The notes below the pieces were generated by a model. That model ran no database searches, was not told where the DNA came from, and saw nothing but the letters and a program-made list of their open reading frames with translations. This document shows positions 16,223 to 25,770 of a stretch of DNA of 64,000 bases, one piece after another. The position numbers and the translations under genes were made by a program. The stretch is from Vibrio ouci (GTDB lineage Bacteria; Pseudomonadota; Gammaproteobacteria; Enterobacterales; Vibrionaceae): positions 186,001 to 250,000 of the forward strand of contig NZ_SATR01000002.1 in NCBI RefSeq assembly GCF_004551525.1. The letters run 5' to 3'. Within the stretch, counting starts at the first letter, position 1; every line of letters starts with the position of its first letter.

Positions 16223-17692
16223 TTATGACAGTAACTCACGCAAGGTTAAAGGTGATTGAGTCAACTCTAAGGCTTGGGCCGCTGTCTTGCCATTCTTATC
16301 TTGATAGCACAAATTGTGCCAAGCTCTAAAGATATCTAGCATTGGGAGCAAGCCACCTGGACGAAGTTTACGTCTAGGCTCGTTGATGAAGCTTTCAAAT
16401 AGGGTCTGAAAACGGTTTTGATAAAACTCTGTACGACGGATTGAAGCGTTACGCAGCCAGTGTTTCGGTTGGTTTCTATCGCCCGCTAGATAACAGATAC
16501 CCTTAGAACCATTAATGCCAGAGGAGATGGCCCAACGATCGCGCCACCAGCCCATGTGAACGATATCGATTTTGTCGATATTGAACTCTGAACTCCAACC
16601 ATTATCTTCTTCTACATACATTAGGTCGATATTTTGACGCTGAATGCGAGGCAGGCAAATACTTAGTGCTGCAGAGCGTAAGACCGGATCTTGCGGTAAA
16701 TAGATAGAAACTCGGCGCTCTTCTTGGCATAGGTCAAGGACATGCAGGAAGTGCGCGTATGAGGTGTACGGTGGTCGAATCAAAGCCCCTTTGGTTGGGT
16801 AGTTGAAGACAGTTAGGTTGCCCATTGGGTCTTCAACATTCCCACGAGCGAGGATGGTTTGATACTGTTGATCAATGCGCTCACGAAGTACAGGAGACGG
16901 TGTCGGTGCAGGCATGTTCGCTTCAGAGGAATGCTCTCGTGACACAAATCTTGCCGGGTATTTGTATGGGTCATGATCAACTTCACCCATAGGTTCTTCA
17001 TTGGATGAGTAGTTGACGTGTTGACACAAAATATAGCCACTGTGTGCTTCACCGGTAGCAATCCAAAGAACACCATTGTTACTTTTCGGTTGCAAGGAAA
17101 CGTAGTGTGAGGCGAGCTCATAGCTTGCGGCATGATTGACCCAGCGAGCATCAAACATGGCCAGTTTTCGTCGGCATCGGCTAGCGATGTGGTCGACATG
17201 ATCGTAAAACGTCTTTGGGTTGATTTCTAGTTTTCGGCAAATTTCTCGGACAGAATAGCCCATAAAAAGCAAACCAAGGAGGTTTTCTTGAAATTGAAGT
17301 TTCTTATTGGCTCCTGACCATTTGTCTACGAAGGTAGATTGGCAGCATTTACAGCGATAACGTTGACGATCGCCGCTATAGCCAAAAGCATGATAGAGAT
17401 GTTTATGGGTATGAACAGATAGACCAAAATTACTGCAGTCGTCATTACGACAGGCAGGTAGGCCATCGCTATGCAGGTGTCTCAATCGATGAAGTTCATT
17501 GAGAACTTCTTGATTGTTAAGTAAGGGGGGGAAAGCACCACACTCCCGACATACCATCGCAGGTCGTTTAGGGTTCGCATGCTGCACAACGTAACGATGT
17601 GCATCACTCAATCCAAAGTTGTCACACGCCAATGTTTTACAAAAGTTGAGCTGTAAACCGTCTGCTTCCTGTGGCAGTTTGCCAGTTGTCAC
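16223..17692 (-). CDS. Zinc-ribbon/HTH protein derived from a DDE-type transposase
   Basis: The 489-residue protein has two similar zinc-ribbon units: C-x4-C-x-NFGLS with a CxxC (CREC, about residues 18-52), then C-x4-C-x-NFGLS with CKCC (about 81-118). A helix-turn-helix follows (GYSVREICRKLEINPKTFYD). This N-terminus resembles IS1 InsA-type DNA-binding domains. The end (YQDKNGKTAAQALELTQSPL) resembles the GGKTPAE tail of DDE transposases. No inverted repeats or second IS ORF are seen and the expected catalytic Asp positions look altered, so I read it as a domesticated regulator rather than a live element. Start is GTG at 17692 after GGGGGAGATA. It lies downstream of deoD. Confidence 0.65.
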   Translation of the reverse strand: MTTGKLPQEADGLQLNFCKTLACDNFGLSDAHRYVVQHANPKRPAMVCRECGAFPPLLNNQEVLNELHRLRHLHSDGLPACRNDDCSNFGLSVHTHKHLYHAFGYSGDRQRYRCKCCQSTFVDKWSGANKKLQFQENLLGLLFMGYSVREICRKLEINPKTFYDHVDHIASRCRRKLAMFDARWVNHAASYELASHYVSLQPKSNNGVLWIATGEAHSGYILCQHVNYSSNEEPMGEVDHDPYKYPARFVSREHSSEANMPAPTPSPVLRERIDQQYQTILARGNVEDPMGNLTVFNYPTKGALIRPPYTSYAHFLHVLDLCQEERRVSIYLPQDPVLRSAALSICLPRIQRQNIDLMYVEEDNGWSSEFNIDKIDIVHMGWWRDRWAISSGINGSKGICYLAGDRNQPKHWLRNASIRRTEFYQNRFQTLFESFINEPRRKLRPGGLLPMLDIFRAWHNLCYQDKNGKTAAQALELTQSPLTLRELLS

Positions 17693-17751
17693 TATCTCCC
17701 CCTCGGGATTATTCGGGCCACCAAGCTAAGCCTGGTGGCGAAATGAATAAA

Positions 17752-18462
17752 TTAAATGTTAATTGCAGTTTCTAGAGCAACTTTCATCATGTCGTTGAAT
17801 GACTTCTGACGCTCTTCTGAACTTAGCTTCTCACCACGGATGATGTGGTCAGATACTGTTAGAATCGTTAGTGCTTTAGCACCTAGGTCTGCAGCTACGC
17901 CGTAGATACCAGCCGCTTCCATATCTACACCTAGGATGCCTAGTTTTTCCATCTTCTCGAAGATGTCTGCTTCAGGAGTGTAGAAAAGATCTGCAGAGAA
18001 TACGTTACCCACTTTTACTGGAACTTCTTGAGCACGAGCTTGGTTTACCGCTTCTTCTAGTAGACCGTAATCAGCGATTGCTGCAAAGTCGTGGTTATTG
18101 AAACGGATGCGGTTAACTTTAGAGTCAGTTGAAGCGCCCATACCGATAACAACGTCCATTAGTTTAACGTCGTCACGTACTGCACCACAGCTACCTACAC
18201 GGATTACGTTCTTCACACCGTACTCAGCGATTAACTCGTGTACGTAGATACAACATGATGGAATACCCATACCGTGGCCCATTACAGACACTTTTTTACC
18301 TTTGTAAGTACCTGTGTAGCCGAACATGTTGCGAACGTCACATACCTGCTTTACATCTTCAAGGAAAGTTTCCGCGATGTATTTAGCACGTAGTGGGTCA
18401 CCTGGCATTAGAACTGTTTCAGCGAAATCACCTGGTTGTGCATTAATGTGTGGGGTTGCCAT
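17752..18462 (-). CDS. deoD: Purine-nucleoside phosphorylase, DeoD type
   Basis: The 236-residue length and sequence match the hexameric bacterial purine nucleoside phosphorylase. Seen motifs are [16 protein letters not shown] (phosphate and ribose site), the signature [26 protein letters not shown] (purine/ribose contacts) and [10 protein letters not shown] with the general-acid Asp. It cleaves purine (deoxy)nucleosides with phosphate to base and (deoxy)ribose-1-phosphate for salvage. It stands alone here, without deoABC, so it is a stand-alone or second copy. A GCCACCA/TGGTGGC hairpin (17717-17739) lies between its stop and the next minus-strand gene. CGGAG precedes the ATG. Confidence 0.96.
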   Translation of the reverse strand: MATPHINAQPGDFAETVLMPGDPLRAKYIAETFLEDVKQVCDVRNMFGYTGTYKGKKVSVMGHGMGIPSCCIYVHELIAEYGVKNVIRVGSCGAVRDDVKLMDVVIGMGASTDSKVNRIRFNNHDFAAIADYGLLEEAVNQARAQEVPVKVGNVFSADLFYTPEADIFEKMEKLGILGVDMEAAGIYGVAADLGAKALTILTVSDHIIRGEKLSSEERQKSFNDMMKVALETAINI

Positions 18463-18792
18463 AGTTTTTACTCCGGTTTATTAGTCAATCAATGCTGATT
18501 ACTAAATATGTTGATTCTCAAAATCTGTTGAGGCAATACTAGCTTTATATGACGGTGCTCCATGAGAAGTATGTCACAAAAGAGCAGTATTGGAAGCGGT
18601 TGTTGCTAGTTAATAACTAAATGTGTTGAAAGTAAAAGAGCAATCGATTTGCAAAAACGTTTGCTATTTGAAGTGAACCAAAACTGGTCGAGCTACGTAT
18701 ATAAACAGCGAATAAATTAAAGAATTTTGTCCGAATAAGCGGCAAATTTTAGAGCTTTTGAACGGTATGCGAAGAGCATTTAAGGTTGTGAT
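18463..18792. other. Divergent intergenic region between deoD and the DUF523 gene
   Basis: The 330 bases hold the promoters for deoD (minus) and the DUF523/photolyase operon (plus). A sequence near 18651-18666 (GCAAAAACGTTTGCT) matches the right half of a PurR-type operator but only four of six left-half positions, so it is at most a weak candidate. No ORF with coding character or stable hairpin is seen. Confidence 0.5.
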
Positions 18793-19743
18793 ATGCAAAA
18801 AGTGATTAAAGTGGGCATCAGTGCTTGCGTATTGGGTGAGAAAGTCAGATTCGATGCGGGACATAAAGTCAGTAAGTTTGTCACCAAAGAGCTCGCCCCA
18901 TATTTTGAGTTTTTACCTGTTTGCCCTGAAGTGGGAGCAGGAATGCCAGTTCCTAGACCAACCATTCGTCTCATTTCTAACGAGGAGAGGATCTCATTGG
19001 TTGAAACAAAAGATCCATCTCAAGATCATACTCATCAGATGGAGAGCTACTGTGAAAATAAAGTGGCACAGCTAGAGCGTGAACATCTCCGAGGTTACAT
19101 CGTCTGTGCTAAATCGCCTACTTGCGGGATGGAACGGGTTAAGGTGTACAAGAAACAAGGTGCGGAAAACGATGGTGTAGGACTTTTCACTAAGCAATTG
19201 ATGAAATCGATGCCATGGCTGCCCGTTGAAGAGGATGGACGACTAAACGATCCAGTACTGAAAGAAAACTTTATTACCCGTGTTTATACCCTTGACGATT
19301 TTTATAACTCGATGGGTGAAGAAGTAACCCGAGGCAAGATTGTCGCTTTTCATTCAAGATACAAGCTGACTTTGATGGCCCATCACCCAGCTTCCTATAA
19401 GCAGTTGGGAAACTTAGTCGCAAATATTAAAGATTATGATGTTAATGAGTTTTTCCAACTTTACAGAGAGGGATTAATGACAGCGATGGCCAATCGTGCC
19501 AGTCGTAAAAATAACACCAACGTGCTGATGCATCTTCAAGGCTACTTTAAACGCAATCTCAACAAGCCTCAGAAACAGGAATTACGTCAGGTTATTGATG
19601 AATATCGAGTTGGGTTGCTGCCGTTGCTCGCCCCTTTAACGCTAATTAAGCATTATTTGTCTGCTCACCCGGATGAATATCTCCTGCAGCAAGCCTATTT
19701 GGAACCTTACCCACAAGAGATGCGATTAAGGTATAGCTTGTGA
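18793..19743 (+). CDS. DUF523 and DUF1722 (YbgA-like) domain protein
   Basis: The 316-residue protein fuses a DUF523 domain (about residues 1-150; KVGISACVLGEKVRFDAGHK, CPEVGAGMPVPRP and CAKSPTCGMERVKVY with conserved cysteines) to a DUF1722 domain (about 185-310; VAFHSRYKLTLMAHHP, LMHLQGYFKR). In many proteobacteria this fusion sits beside a photolyase, as here. Its stop overlaps the photolyase start by four bases (GTGA), so the two are translationally coupled. The conserved Cys residues suggest metal or thiol chemistry. A role alongside light-dependent repair or nucleotide metabolism is inferred from context only. Confidence 0.88.
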   Translation: MQKVIKVGISACVLGEKVRFDAGHKVSKFVTKELAPYFEFLPVCPEVGAGMPVPRPTIRLISNEERISLVETKDPSQDHTHQMESYCENKVAQLEREHLRGYIVCAKSPTCGMERVKVYKKQGAENDGVGLFTKQLMKSMPWLPVEEDGRLNDPVLKENFITRVYTLDDFYNSMGEEVTRGKIVAFHSRYKLTLMAHHPASYKQLGNLVANIKDYDVNEFFQLYREGLMTAMANRASRKNNTNVLMHLQGYFKRNLNKPQKQELRQVIDEYRVGLLPLLAPLTLIKHYLSAHPDEYLLQQAYLEPYPQEMRLRYSL

Positions 19744-21167
19744 AAATAGTTTGGTTACGTCGAGACCTACGAGTTGATGACAACACTGCATTGGTAGAAG
19801 CGAGCTTATCTGGGGAAAGTGTCGCTGCTGTCTATACTGCGACACCGAAAACATGGCAACGCCACGGAATGGCGCCAATACAAGCCGACCTTATCTTTAG
19901 ACGCTTAACGGCTTTACAAAATGAGCTATCAGAGAAAAATATCCCTCTTTATTACCTAGAGGTAGATACCTATCATCAAGCTGCTAAGGCAATGGCTGAT
20001 CTGGCATTAGAAAGTAAGGCTTCTGCTATCTACTTCAACAAGCAGTATGAGCTCGATGAGATTGAGCGAGACAAGCTTCTCTGTGAATACTTGCAGCAAA
20101 TGGAAATAGATTGCGTCGGGTTTGATGATAAGTGCTTGCTGCCTCCGGGTACTATTGTCAACAAGCAAGGTGACTACTACAAAGTTTTTACCCCGTTTAA
20201 GCGAGCTTATGTGGCGCGCCTTTTTCAAGCACCACCTATCGTAAGAAAAGTGCCCAAGGTAGAAGCTCGCGCTCAGCTGTCGAGCAAAACGGTAACATTC
20301 TTTGATGCTCAATGTGATTTCAGCTATCCAAGAACAGACAGCTCTCATTATCTAGCTGAAACTCAGACAATTATTCAAAAGTTACGTGATTTTGAAGCGA
20401 ACAATGTTGATGGTTATGATCGGCAACGTGACTTTCCTGCCATTGAAGGTACGAGTGAGCTTTCTCCTTATTTATCCATTGGCGCTTTGTCGATAAGGCA
20501 ATGTTTGGCGAGATTGCTGTATAACCGTACTTTGCCTATCGCTGGTGGAAGAGAGGTGTGGTTAAGTGAGCTCGTCTGGAGAGAGTTTTACCAGCATTTG
20601 CTTCACTTTGAACCTAAACTCTCCAAAGGGCATAGCTTTACCCAGTGGGGTGACAAGCTCCATTGGCACGATGTCAGCGCGTTTATTGAGGCGTGGAAAA
20701 GCGGTCAAACAGGATACCCAATCATCGACGCTGCGATGCGGCAACTAAATCATACTGGTTGGATGCATAACCGTTTAAGAATGATCGTAGCAAGCTTCCT
20801 CATTAAAGATTTGCATATCGACTGGAGGATAGGTGAGCGCTACTTTATCTCTAAGCTGGTGGACGGGGATTACGCGGCAAACAATGGTGGCTGGCAGTGG
20901 TGTGCATCGACCGGGTGCGATGGTCAGCCGTACTTTAGGATATTTAATCCAACTACTCAGAGTGAAAAGTTTGACTCAGATGCGCGCTTTATTCGCCGCT
21001 GGGTTCCTGAGCTTGAAGCTGTTCCACAGCAGTATATACATCGGCCTTGGTGTTGGCCGAACGCTAAATCATTGTCATATCCATCGCCAATAGTTGATCA
21101 TAGGGCCGAAAGAGAGATAACCTTAGCACTTTACAAAGATGCTAAGGAAAATATGGATGGTGCGTAA
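19740..21167 (+). CDS. phrB: Deoxyribodipyrimidine photolyase (class I CPD)
   Basis: The 475-residue protein starts with the antenna-domain motif KIVWLRRDLRVDDNTAL. The C-terminal FAD domain shows ELVWREFYQHLL, GYPIIDAAMRQLNHTGWMHN, the VASFLIKDLHIDWRIGERYF region and NNGGWQWCASTGCD, all class I photolyase hallmarks. It repairs cyclobutane pyrimidine dimers using blue light, with FADH- and an antenna pigment (probably MTHF). Length is typical (E. coli 472). Start is a GTG that overlaps the previous stop. The next gene starts inside its 3' end, so all three may be one transcript. Confidence 0.96.
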   Translation: MKIVWLRRDLRVDDNTALVEASLSGESVAAVYTATPKTWQRHGMAPIQADLIFRRLTALQNELSEKNIPLYYLEVDTYHQAAKAMADLALESKASAIYFNKQYELDEIERDKLLCEYLQQMEIDCVGFDDKCLLPPGTIVNKQGDYYKVFTPFKRAYVARLFQAPPIVRKVPKVEARAQLSSKTVTFFDAQCDFSYPRTDSSHYLAETQTIIQKLRDFEANNVDGYDRQRDFPAIEGTSELSPYLSIGALSIRQCLARLLYNRTLPIAGGREVWLSELVWREFYQHLLHFEPKLSKGHSFTQWGDKLHWHDVSAFIEAWKSGQTGYPIIDAAMRQLNHTGWMHNRLRMIVASFLIKDLHIDWRIGERYFISKLVDGDYAANNGGWQWCASTGCDGQPYFRIFNPTTQSEKFDSDARFIRRWVPELEAVPQQYIHRPWCWPNAKSLSYPSPIVDHRAEREITLALYKDAKENMDGA

Positions 21168-22062
21168 ATTAGTCGCGCTTCTCGCCTGCTTAAGTTCGTC
21201 AGCGTTTGCTGCCACTTATGAATTGCCAACTGAAGGAAGCAGTATTGTTGGCCGAACTCAATATCACCAAGTGCAAGAAGGCGATACCTTGGCGAACATT
21301 GCTAAGAAGTATGATGTCGGATTCTTGTCATTAATGGCGGCGAATAAAGGCGTCGACCCATTTTTGCCTCAAGTTGACTATGTCCTTACCATCCCGACTC
21401 AGATCATTCTGCCTAAGGTTGAACGCGAGGGGATTGTGATCAACCTAGCGGAACTGAGACTTTATTACTTCGAGCCAGACATCAATAAGGTACATATTTT
21501 TCCAGTAGGTATCGGTCGTGTTGGTCGTGATACGCCTGAGATGAAGACGACTATCAGTCAAAAGCGACCTAATCCGACGTGGACGCCACCTGCCTCTATT
21601 CGTAAAGAGTATTTAGCTAAGGGGATTGAGTTACCAGCGGTTGTTCCTGCTGGACCAGAGAACCCACTTGGTGAGTACGCATTGCGACTCTCTTACGGAG
21701 CTGGTGACTACTTAATCCATGGAACGAACAAGGACTTCGGTATTGGTCTTCGTGTGAGTTCTGGTTGTATTCGAATGGATCCTAAAGATATTGAATGGTT
21801 GTTTCCTCAGGTAAAACTAGGGGAAAAGGTTCGAGTGATTAATGAACCTATAAAAGTCGCGCTAGAACCGGACCGCAGTGTATTTTTAGAAGCTCATGAA
21901 CCATTGACGCGCAGTGATGGTATCAAGCAGCAACTTGTAGTGCCTCAAGAGTTGACTTGGTGGTTGGAAGAGTTTGATCATTCTGATGTTAAAGTTCGAG
22001 CTGCGATTCTGGCTCAAAATGGTGTTCCAATTGAAGTAGTTGCACCAAGCTTTATTAACTAA
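21157..22062 (+). CDS. Periplasmic L,D-transpeptidase with LysM domain (ErfK/YbiS/YcfS/YnhG type)
   Basis: From the ATG at 21157 (AAGGA eight bases upstream) the 301-residue protein has a clean signal peptide (MVRKLVALLACLSSSAFA), a LysM domain (YHQVQEGDTLANIAKKYDV, about residues 35-80) and a YkuD catalytic domain. The active site is HGTNKDFGIG followed by SSGCIRM, with the nucleophilic Cys. These enzymes attach Braun-type lipoprotein to the meso-diaminopimelate of peptidoglycan or form 3-3 crosslinks. The gene overlaps the end of phrB and faces a Braun-type lipoprotein gene, which supports the lipoprotein-anchoring role. Confidence 0.92.
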   Translation: MVRKLVALLACLSSSAFAATYELPTEGSSIVGRTQYHQVQEGDTLANIAKKYDVGFLSLMAANKGVDPFLPQVDYVLTIPTQIILPKVEREGIVINLAELRLYYFEPDINKVHIFPVGIGRVGRDTPEMKTTISQKRPNPTWTPPASIRKEYLAKGIELPAVVPAGPENPLGEYALRLSYGAGDYLIHGTNKDFGIGLRVSSGCIRMDPKDIEWLFPQVKLGEKVRVINEPIKVALEPDRSVFLEAHEPLTRSDGIKQQLVVPQELTWWLEEFDHSDVKVRAAILAQNGVPIEVVAPSFIN

Positions 22063-22079
22063 CAGCTAAATAGTATGAA

Positions 22080-22111
22080 ATAAAAAAAGGGGCCGATTGG
22101 CCCCTTTTTTT
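22080..22111. terminator. Bidirectional terminator between L,D-transpeptidase and lpp
   Basis: The stem AAAAAAGGGGCC / GGCCCCTTTTTT with a GATT loop lies between two convergent genes, with A and T runs in both directions. Confidence 0.92.
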
Positions 22112-22127
22112 AAGAAACTTAACGCTA

Positions 22128-22376
22128 TTACTTAGTGTAAGACTGAGCAATGTTGTCAATACGCTCGTTTGCACGTGCAGCTTCTTCTTGAGCAGCCATT
22201 GCCGCATCACCAGACTTGCTTACTTCAGCTTGTAGAGCTTCTACGTTTTGGCTTAGTTGGCTTACTTGGTTGTTTAGCTCATCCAGTTGTGCTGTTGTAG
22301 CTTCGTCTGGACCAGACGCACAACCTGCTAGTAGAAGAACAGAAGATGCAGCTGCTGCGATCAACATTTTGTTCAT
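22128..22376 (-). CDS. lpp: Braun-type murein lipoprotein Lpp
   Basis: The 82-residue precursor has a lipoprotein signal ending in the lipobox LLAGC (Cys at 19). A heptad-repeat helix follows (TTAQLDELNNQVSQLSQNVE), typical of the trimeric Lpp coiled coil. The C-terminus SYTK ends in the Lys that, in E. coli Lpp (YRK), is joined to peptidoglycan by L,D-transpeptidases. It would link outer membrane and wall. It lies tail-to-tail with an L,D-transpeptidase gene. AAGGAG sits ahead of the ATG. The tail YTK instead of YRK is a conservative change. Confidence 0.93.
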   Translation of the reverse strand: MNKMLIAAAASSVLLLAGCASGPDEATTAQLDELNNQVSQLSQNVEALQAEVSKSGDAAMAAQEEAARANERIDNIAQSYTK

Positions 22377-22718
22377 AAAGAACTCCTTGCATGTATAGTA
22401 TCAATAAAACGCCCTATACGTTTTATATCGTATAGTGACGCTGAATAGTGTAGCTCCAATTGTGCCTTACCAAAAGCAGAGAAAAGTCAAAAAAACCCAA
22501 GTTTTTAGGTAATTATCAAATAAGTTGACCAAAGTCTCATTGGTGAGAGTAATGAATGTATATGCATTAACCAAGCGTACTTTGGGTATTGACTCGTAGC
22601 GATAATATTTTCTGTGATCTCTATCCTCAGAATACGAATCCAGTTATCATAGCCTGTTTTTGAATTTATTTTGTTGCGAGTGGCTAAAATGTGCTCACTG
22701 ACAACACTCAGCCATTGA
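22377..22718. other. Divergent intergenic region between lpp and the DEAD-box helicase
   Basis: The 342 bases hold the minus-strand lpp promoter and leader (AT-rich, with an A/T stretch near 22410-22435) and the plus-strand helicase leader. The helicase leader could be long, as in cold-induced helicase genes, but no cold-box motif was recognised. No coding-like ORF is seen. Confidence 0.5.
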
Positions 22719-24062
22719 ATGGAGAATACTTTGTATTTTAAAGATTTAGGTTTAGACAATCGCTTATTAAAGAACTTGAAGCATTTTGACTTTAAGAAAG
22801 CGACAGAGATCCAGCAAAAAGCGATTCCAGTCGCGATCGCTGGTAAAGATCTGTTGGCTTCTTCAAAGACGGGTTCTGGCAAAACGTTGGCCTTTGTTCT
22901 TCCTATGCTTCACAAGTCTCTAAAAAATAAAGCCTTCTCTGCGAAAGATCCTAGAGCTGTAGTGCTTGCTCCAACGCGTGAGCTCGCTAAGCAGGTATAC
23001 GGTGAATTGCGTTCTATGTTAGGTGGTTTGTCTTACGATGCTACCTTGATCGTTGGTGGTGAGAACTTTAATGACCAAGTTAAAGCTTTACGTAAATACC
23101 CAAAGTTTATTGTCGCTACTCCAGGACGTTTAGCTGACCATTTAGAGCATCGCTCTCTATTTTTAGATGGTCTAGAGACATTAGTTCTTGATGAAGCTGA
23201 CCGTATGTTGGATCTAGGCTTTGCTCCAGAGTTACGTCGCATTCACAATGCTGCGAAACACCGTCGTCGCCAGACGCTGATGTTCTCTGCGACGCTTGAT
23301 CACGCTGAAGTCAATGATATTGCTTTTGAAATGTTAGATGCCCCTAAGCGTATTGCTGTTGGTGCGTCAACGGAAGAGCACAAAGATATCACTCAGAAAT
23401 TCTACCTCTGTGATCACCTAGATCATAAAGAGGCGATTTTAGAGCGTATTTTAGAAGAAGCTCAGTACAAGCAGTTGATTATCTTCACTGCGACACGTGT
23501 CGATACTGAACGTCTAACGCAAAAACTAAACGAGAAGAAGTTAAAAGCTGTCGCGTTGAGCGGAGGCCTAAACCAAACTCAACGTAATACCATCATGAGT
23601 CAGTTTGAGCGTGCAGTGTTCAAGATTCTTGTAACAACTGACGTTGCTTCTCGTGGCCTAGATATCGCGAATGTGACTCACGTGGTTAACTTTGATATGC
23701 CTAAGCACACTGAAGAGTATGTACACCGTGTGGGTCGTACTGGTCGTGCAGGTAATAAAGGTGATGCTGTGTCATTGGTTGGACCTAAAGACTGGGACAG
23801 CTTTAAACGTGTTGAAGCTTACCTACAGCAAGACCTTTCTTTCTCTGAGCTAGAAGGTCTAAAAGGTAAGTTCAAAGGACTACGTCCACGCAAACCTGAT
23901 TACCGTAATAAAGGTAAAGCGGCAGATAAAGCGAAGCCTCAAGCGAAGAAAACTGCCAAGAAGCCAGTTAAGCGCGATAAGAGCTTCCACCAGAATGTTG
24001 CGGTGGGGGATTCCGTGTTTATTCCTAAGAAGAAAGTCGCGCCTAAGGTCGACGACGAGTAA
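22719..24062 (+). CDS. DEAD-box ATP-dependent RNA helicase
   Basis: The 447-residue protein has all core motifs: Q motif (KATEIQQKAIPVAI), Walker A SSKTGSGKT, PTRELAKQ, TPGRL, VLDEADRML, SAT, the motif V segment DVASRGLDI and HRVGRTGRAG. A Lys-rich tail (about residues 385-447, such as KAKPQAKKTAKKPVKRDK) probably binds RNA. It remodels RNA or RNP, as RhlE/SrmB-type proteins do in ribosome assembly and cold growth. The ATG at 22719 has a poor upstream site; a TTG four codons later (22731) has GGAG at good spacing and would give a start reading MYFKDLGLDN, so the true start may be there. Confidence 0.95.
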   Translation: MENTLYFKDLGLDNRLLKNLKHFDFKKATEIQQKAIPVAIAGKDLLASSKTGSGKTLAFVLPMLHKSLKNKAFSAKDPRAVVLAPTRELAKQVYGELRSMLGGLSYDATLIVGGENFNDQVKALRKYPKFIVATPGRLADHLEHRSLFLDGLETLVLDEADRMLDLGFAPELRRIHNAAKHRRRQTLMFSATLDHAEVNDIAFEMLDAPKRIAVGASTEEHKDITQKFYLCDHLDHKEAILERILEEAQYKQLIIFTATRVDTERLTQKLNEKKLKAVALSGGLNQTQRNTIMSQFERAVFKILVTTDVASRGLDIANVTHVVNFDMPKHTEEYVHRVGRTGRAGNKGDAVSLVGPKDWDSFKRVEAYLQQDLSFSELEGLKGKFKGLRPRKPDYRNKGKAADKAKPQAKKTAKKPVKRDKSFHQNVAVGDSVFIPKKKVAPKVDDE

Positions 24063-24075
24063 TCTAAAAGTAGAA

Positions 24076-24110
24076 TCAAAAAAGGGTTGCCAGTTGGCAA
24101 CCCTTTTTAT
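24076..24110. terminator. Bidirectional terminator between helicase and chemoreceptor genes
   Basis: The stem AAAAAGGGTTGCCA / TGGCAACCCTTTTT with a short GT loop lies between convergent genes. Confidence 0.92.
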
Positions 24111-24126
24111 TAGCAGTGAGGTAGAG

Positions 24127-25770
24127 TTAGACTTTAAAGAAGCCTAATTGCTGTTTCTGGTTTTCTGCGAGGCTAGACAGTTCTTGGCTTGCTGCGGCAG
24201 ATTGTGTAATACCCGTAACGTTTTGGCTAACTAACTCATAGATGTTGCCAAGGTTCTTGTTAATGTCAGACGTTACTTGGCCTTGCTCTTCTGATGCAAC
24301 GGCTACTTGAGCGTTTAGCGACGTAAGCTCTGATATCGAACTACTAATATTGTTTAGTGACGCGCTTACTTGTGCTGCTTGTTTTTGATTCTGCTCTAAC
24401 ATCTCTAAGCTAGTGGTCATGCTGTTGTTTGCGCTGCCAGACTGACGTTGCAGCTCTTCGATGATGGTTTGAATCTCTTTGGTTGATTCTTGTGTACGTG
24501 CGGCAAGCATACGAACTTCATCGGCAACCACAGCAAAACCGCGACCGCTTTCACCTGCTCGTGCCGCTTCTATCGCTGCATTAAGTGCCAGTAAGTTGGT
24601 TTGCTCAGAGATGCTTTCAATCACTTCAATTACTTTACCAATCTGTTCAGACTGATCTTGCAAACTATTTACGACGTTGGCTGCTTCCGCTAACTGATCC
24701 GCCATTTTGGCGCTGGTCTGCGTGTTCTGCTCAAAAATCGCTAGGCTTTCTCGCGCGAGTTTATCGGCATTTGTTGACGCTGCATCAGCTAGGTTTGCGT
24801 TTTGCGTCACTTCAGAGGCGGTGCTTTCCATTTGGTTGATTGCCGACGCCACCTGCTCTACTTCGTTTTTCTCTTGATCAGAGTTTGCGCTAGATTGCGT
24901 CATTACTGCAGCGAGCTCTGTTGAAGCAGAAGCAACATCGACACTAATACGAACTAAAGAGTCGACGGTTTCTTTGAGCTGCGCGGTCGTTGAGTTGAAA
25001 TCACGAGATAGGGCGGTAATTTCATTGTTGCCTTCTTCTTCTACGCGTACTTTCAAGTCACCTTGCGCCAAGCTTTGCATGGCTAACTGCAGCTTTTTAA
25101 TTGGGGTGACAATGATGCCAGCAAGGACCCAACTGATCACAAATGCAAGCAGCAGTACTAGTGATAGGCCGAGAATTGAGTTGGTCATTACTGATGAGTG
25201 GATTTCACTATTTCTCTCGACACCGGCAATCGCGATCGTGTTCAGCTTGCTAGACAGAGCTTCGATTCCTTCAACCATCGCTTTGCCCTTATCACGATAA
25301 AGCGCGGACGCTTGTTCATACTGGCGTTGGAACTCGTTGGAAACATTTGATTGACTGTGCTTGGTTTTGAGCAGAGGAATCATGGTGTCGATTGAATAGC
25401 TTACGTAGTTTTCAATCGCTACTTCCATCTGATCGATTTCATTCTTAAGACCCGGAACTTGTCTTAGCGAGTCTAATAAGCGTCTATTTTCATTCTGTTT
25501 TGCGCGAAGTGTCGATTGCAACTGCGCTACATCATCGGCTCGAAACAAACTATAGATAGCTTTAATACGCATCCCGTAGGTGTTATCGATAATTTTAGTC
25601 AGTTGATCTTTGTGGTTAATGACTTCTTCGGTGGAATCCGTCACCTGCTGAAAGGCGTTCTTTAGGCTTGTTGTACTGTAGCTAATGCCAACAAGAAGGA
25701 GTATCAAAGTAAATAGTACAGGAACTACCACCTGTAGTTTGATAGATAAGCCGCTTAATAACTGGCGCAT
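24127..25770 (-). CDS. Methyl-accepting chemotaxis protein
   Basis: The 547-residue chemoreceptor has a first membrane helix near residues 12-32 and a periplasmic four-helix-type sensor of about 150 residues (coiled, with [20 protein letters not shown]). A second helix ([20 protein letters not shown]), a HAMP domain ([20 protein letters not shown]) and a kinase-control tip ([38 protein letters not shown]) follow. I take the ATG at 25770, preceded by GAGGAC; a longer reading to 25851 has no such signal. The ligand is unknown. It is divergent from pstS but is not obviously part of that regulon. Confidence 0.92.
   Translation of the reverse strand: MRQLLSGLSIKLQVVVPVLFTLILLLVGISYSTTSLKNAFQQVTDSTEEVINHKDQLTKIIDNTYGMRIKAIYSLFRADDVAQLQSTLRAKQNENRRLLDSLRQVPGLKNEIDQMEVAIENYVSYSIDTMIPLLKTKHSQSNVSNEFQRQYEQASALYRDKGKAMVEGIEALSSKLNTIAIAGVERNSEIHSSVMTNSILGLSLVLLLAFVISWVLAGIIVTPIKKLQLAMQSLAQGDLKVRVEEEGNNEITALSRDFNSTTAQLKETVDSLVRISVDVASASTELAAVMTQSSANSDQEKNEVEQVASAINQMESTASEVTQNANLADAASTNADKLARESLAIFEQNTQTSAKMADQLAEAANVVNSLQDQSEQIGKVIEVIESISEQTNLLALNAAIEAARAGESGRGFAVVADEVRMLAARTQESTKEIQTIIEELQRQSGSANNSMTTSLEMLEQNQKQAAQVSASLNNISSSISELTSLNAQVAVASEEQGQVTSDINKNLGNIYELVSQNVTGITQSAAASQELSSLAENQKQQLGFFKV

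Noticed and set aside
18651..18666. PurR-like operator near the DUF523 gene
   Set aside because: Only the right half matches; the left half has four of six bases, and the gene it would control is not purine-related. Kept only as a note in the intergenic entry.
22505..22882. Minus-strand frame across the helicase start
   Set aside because: It overlaps the helicase Q motif and has no signal of its own.
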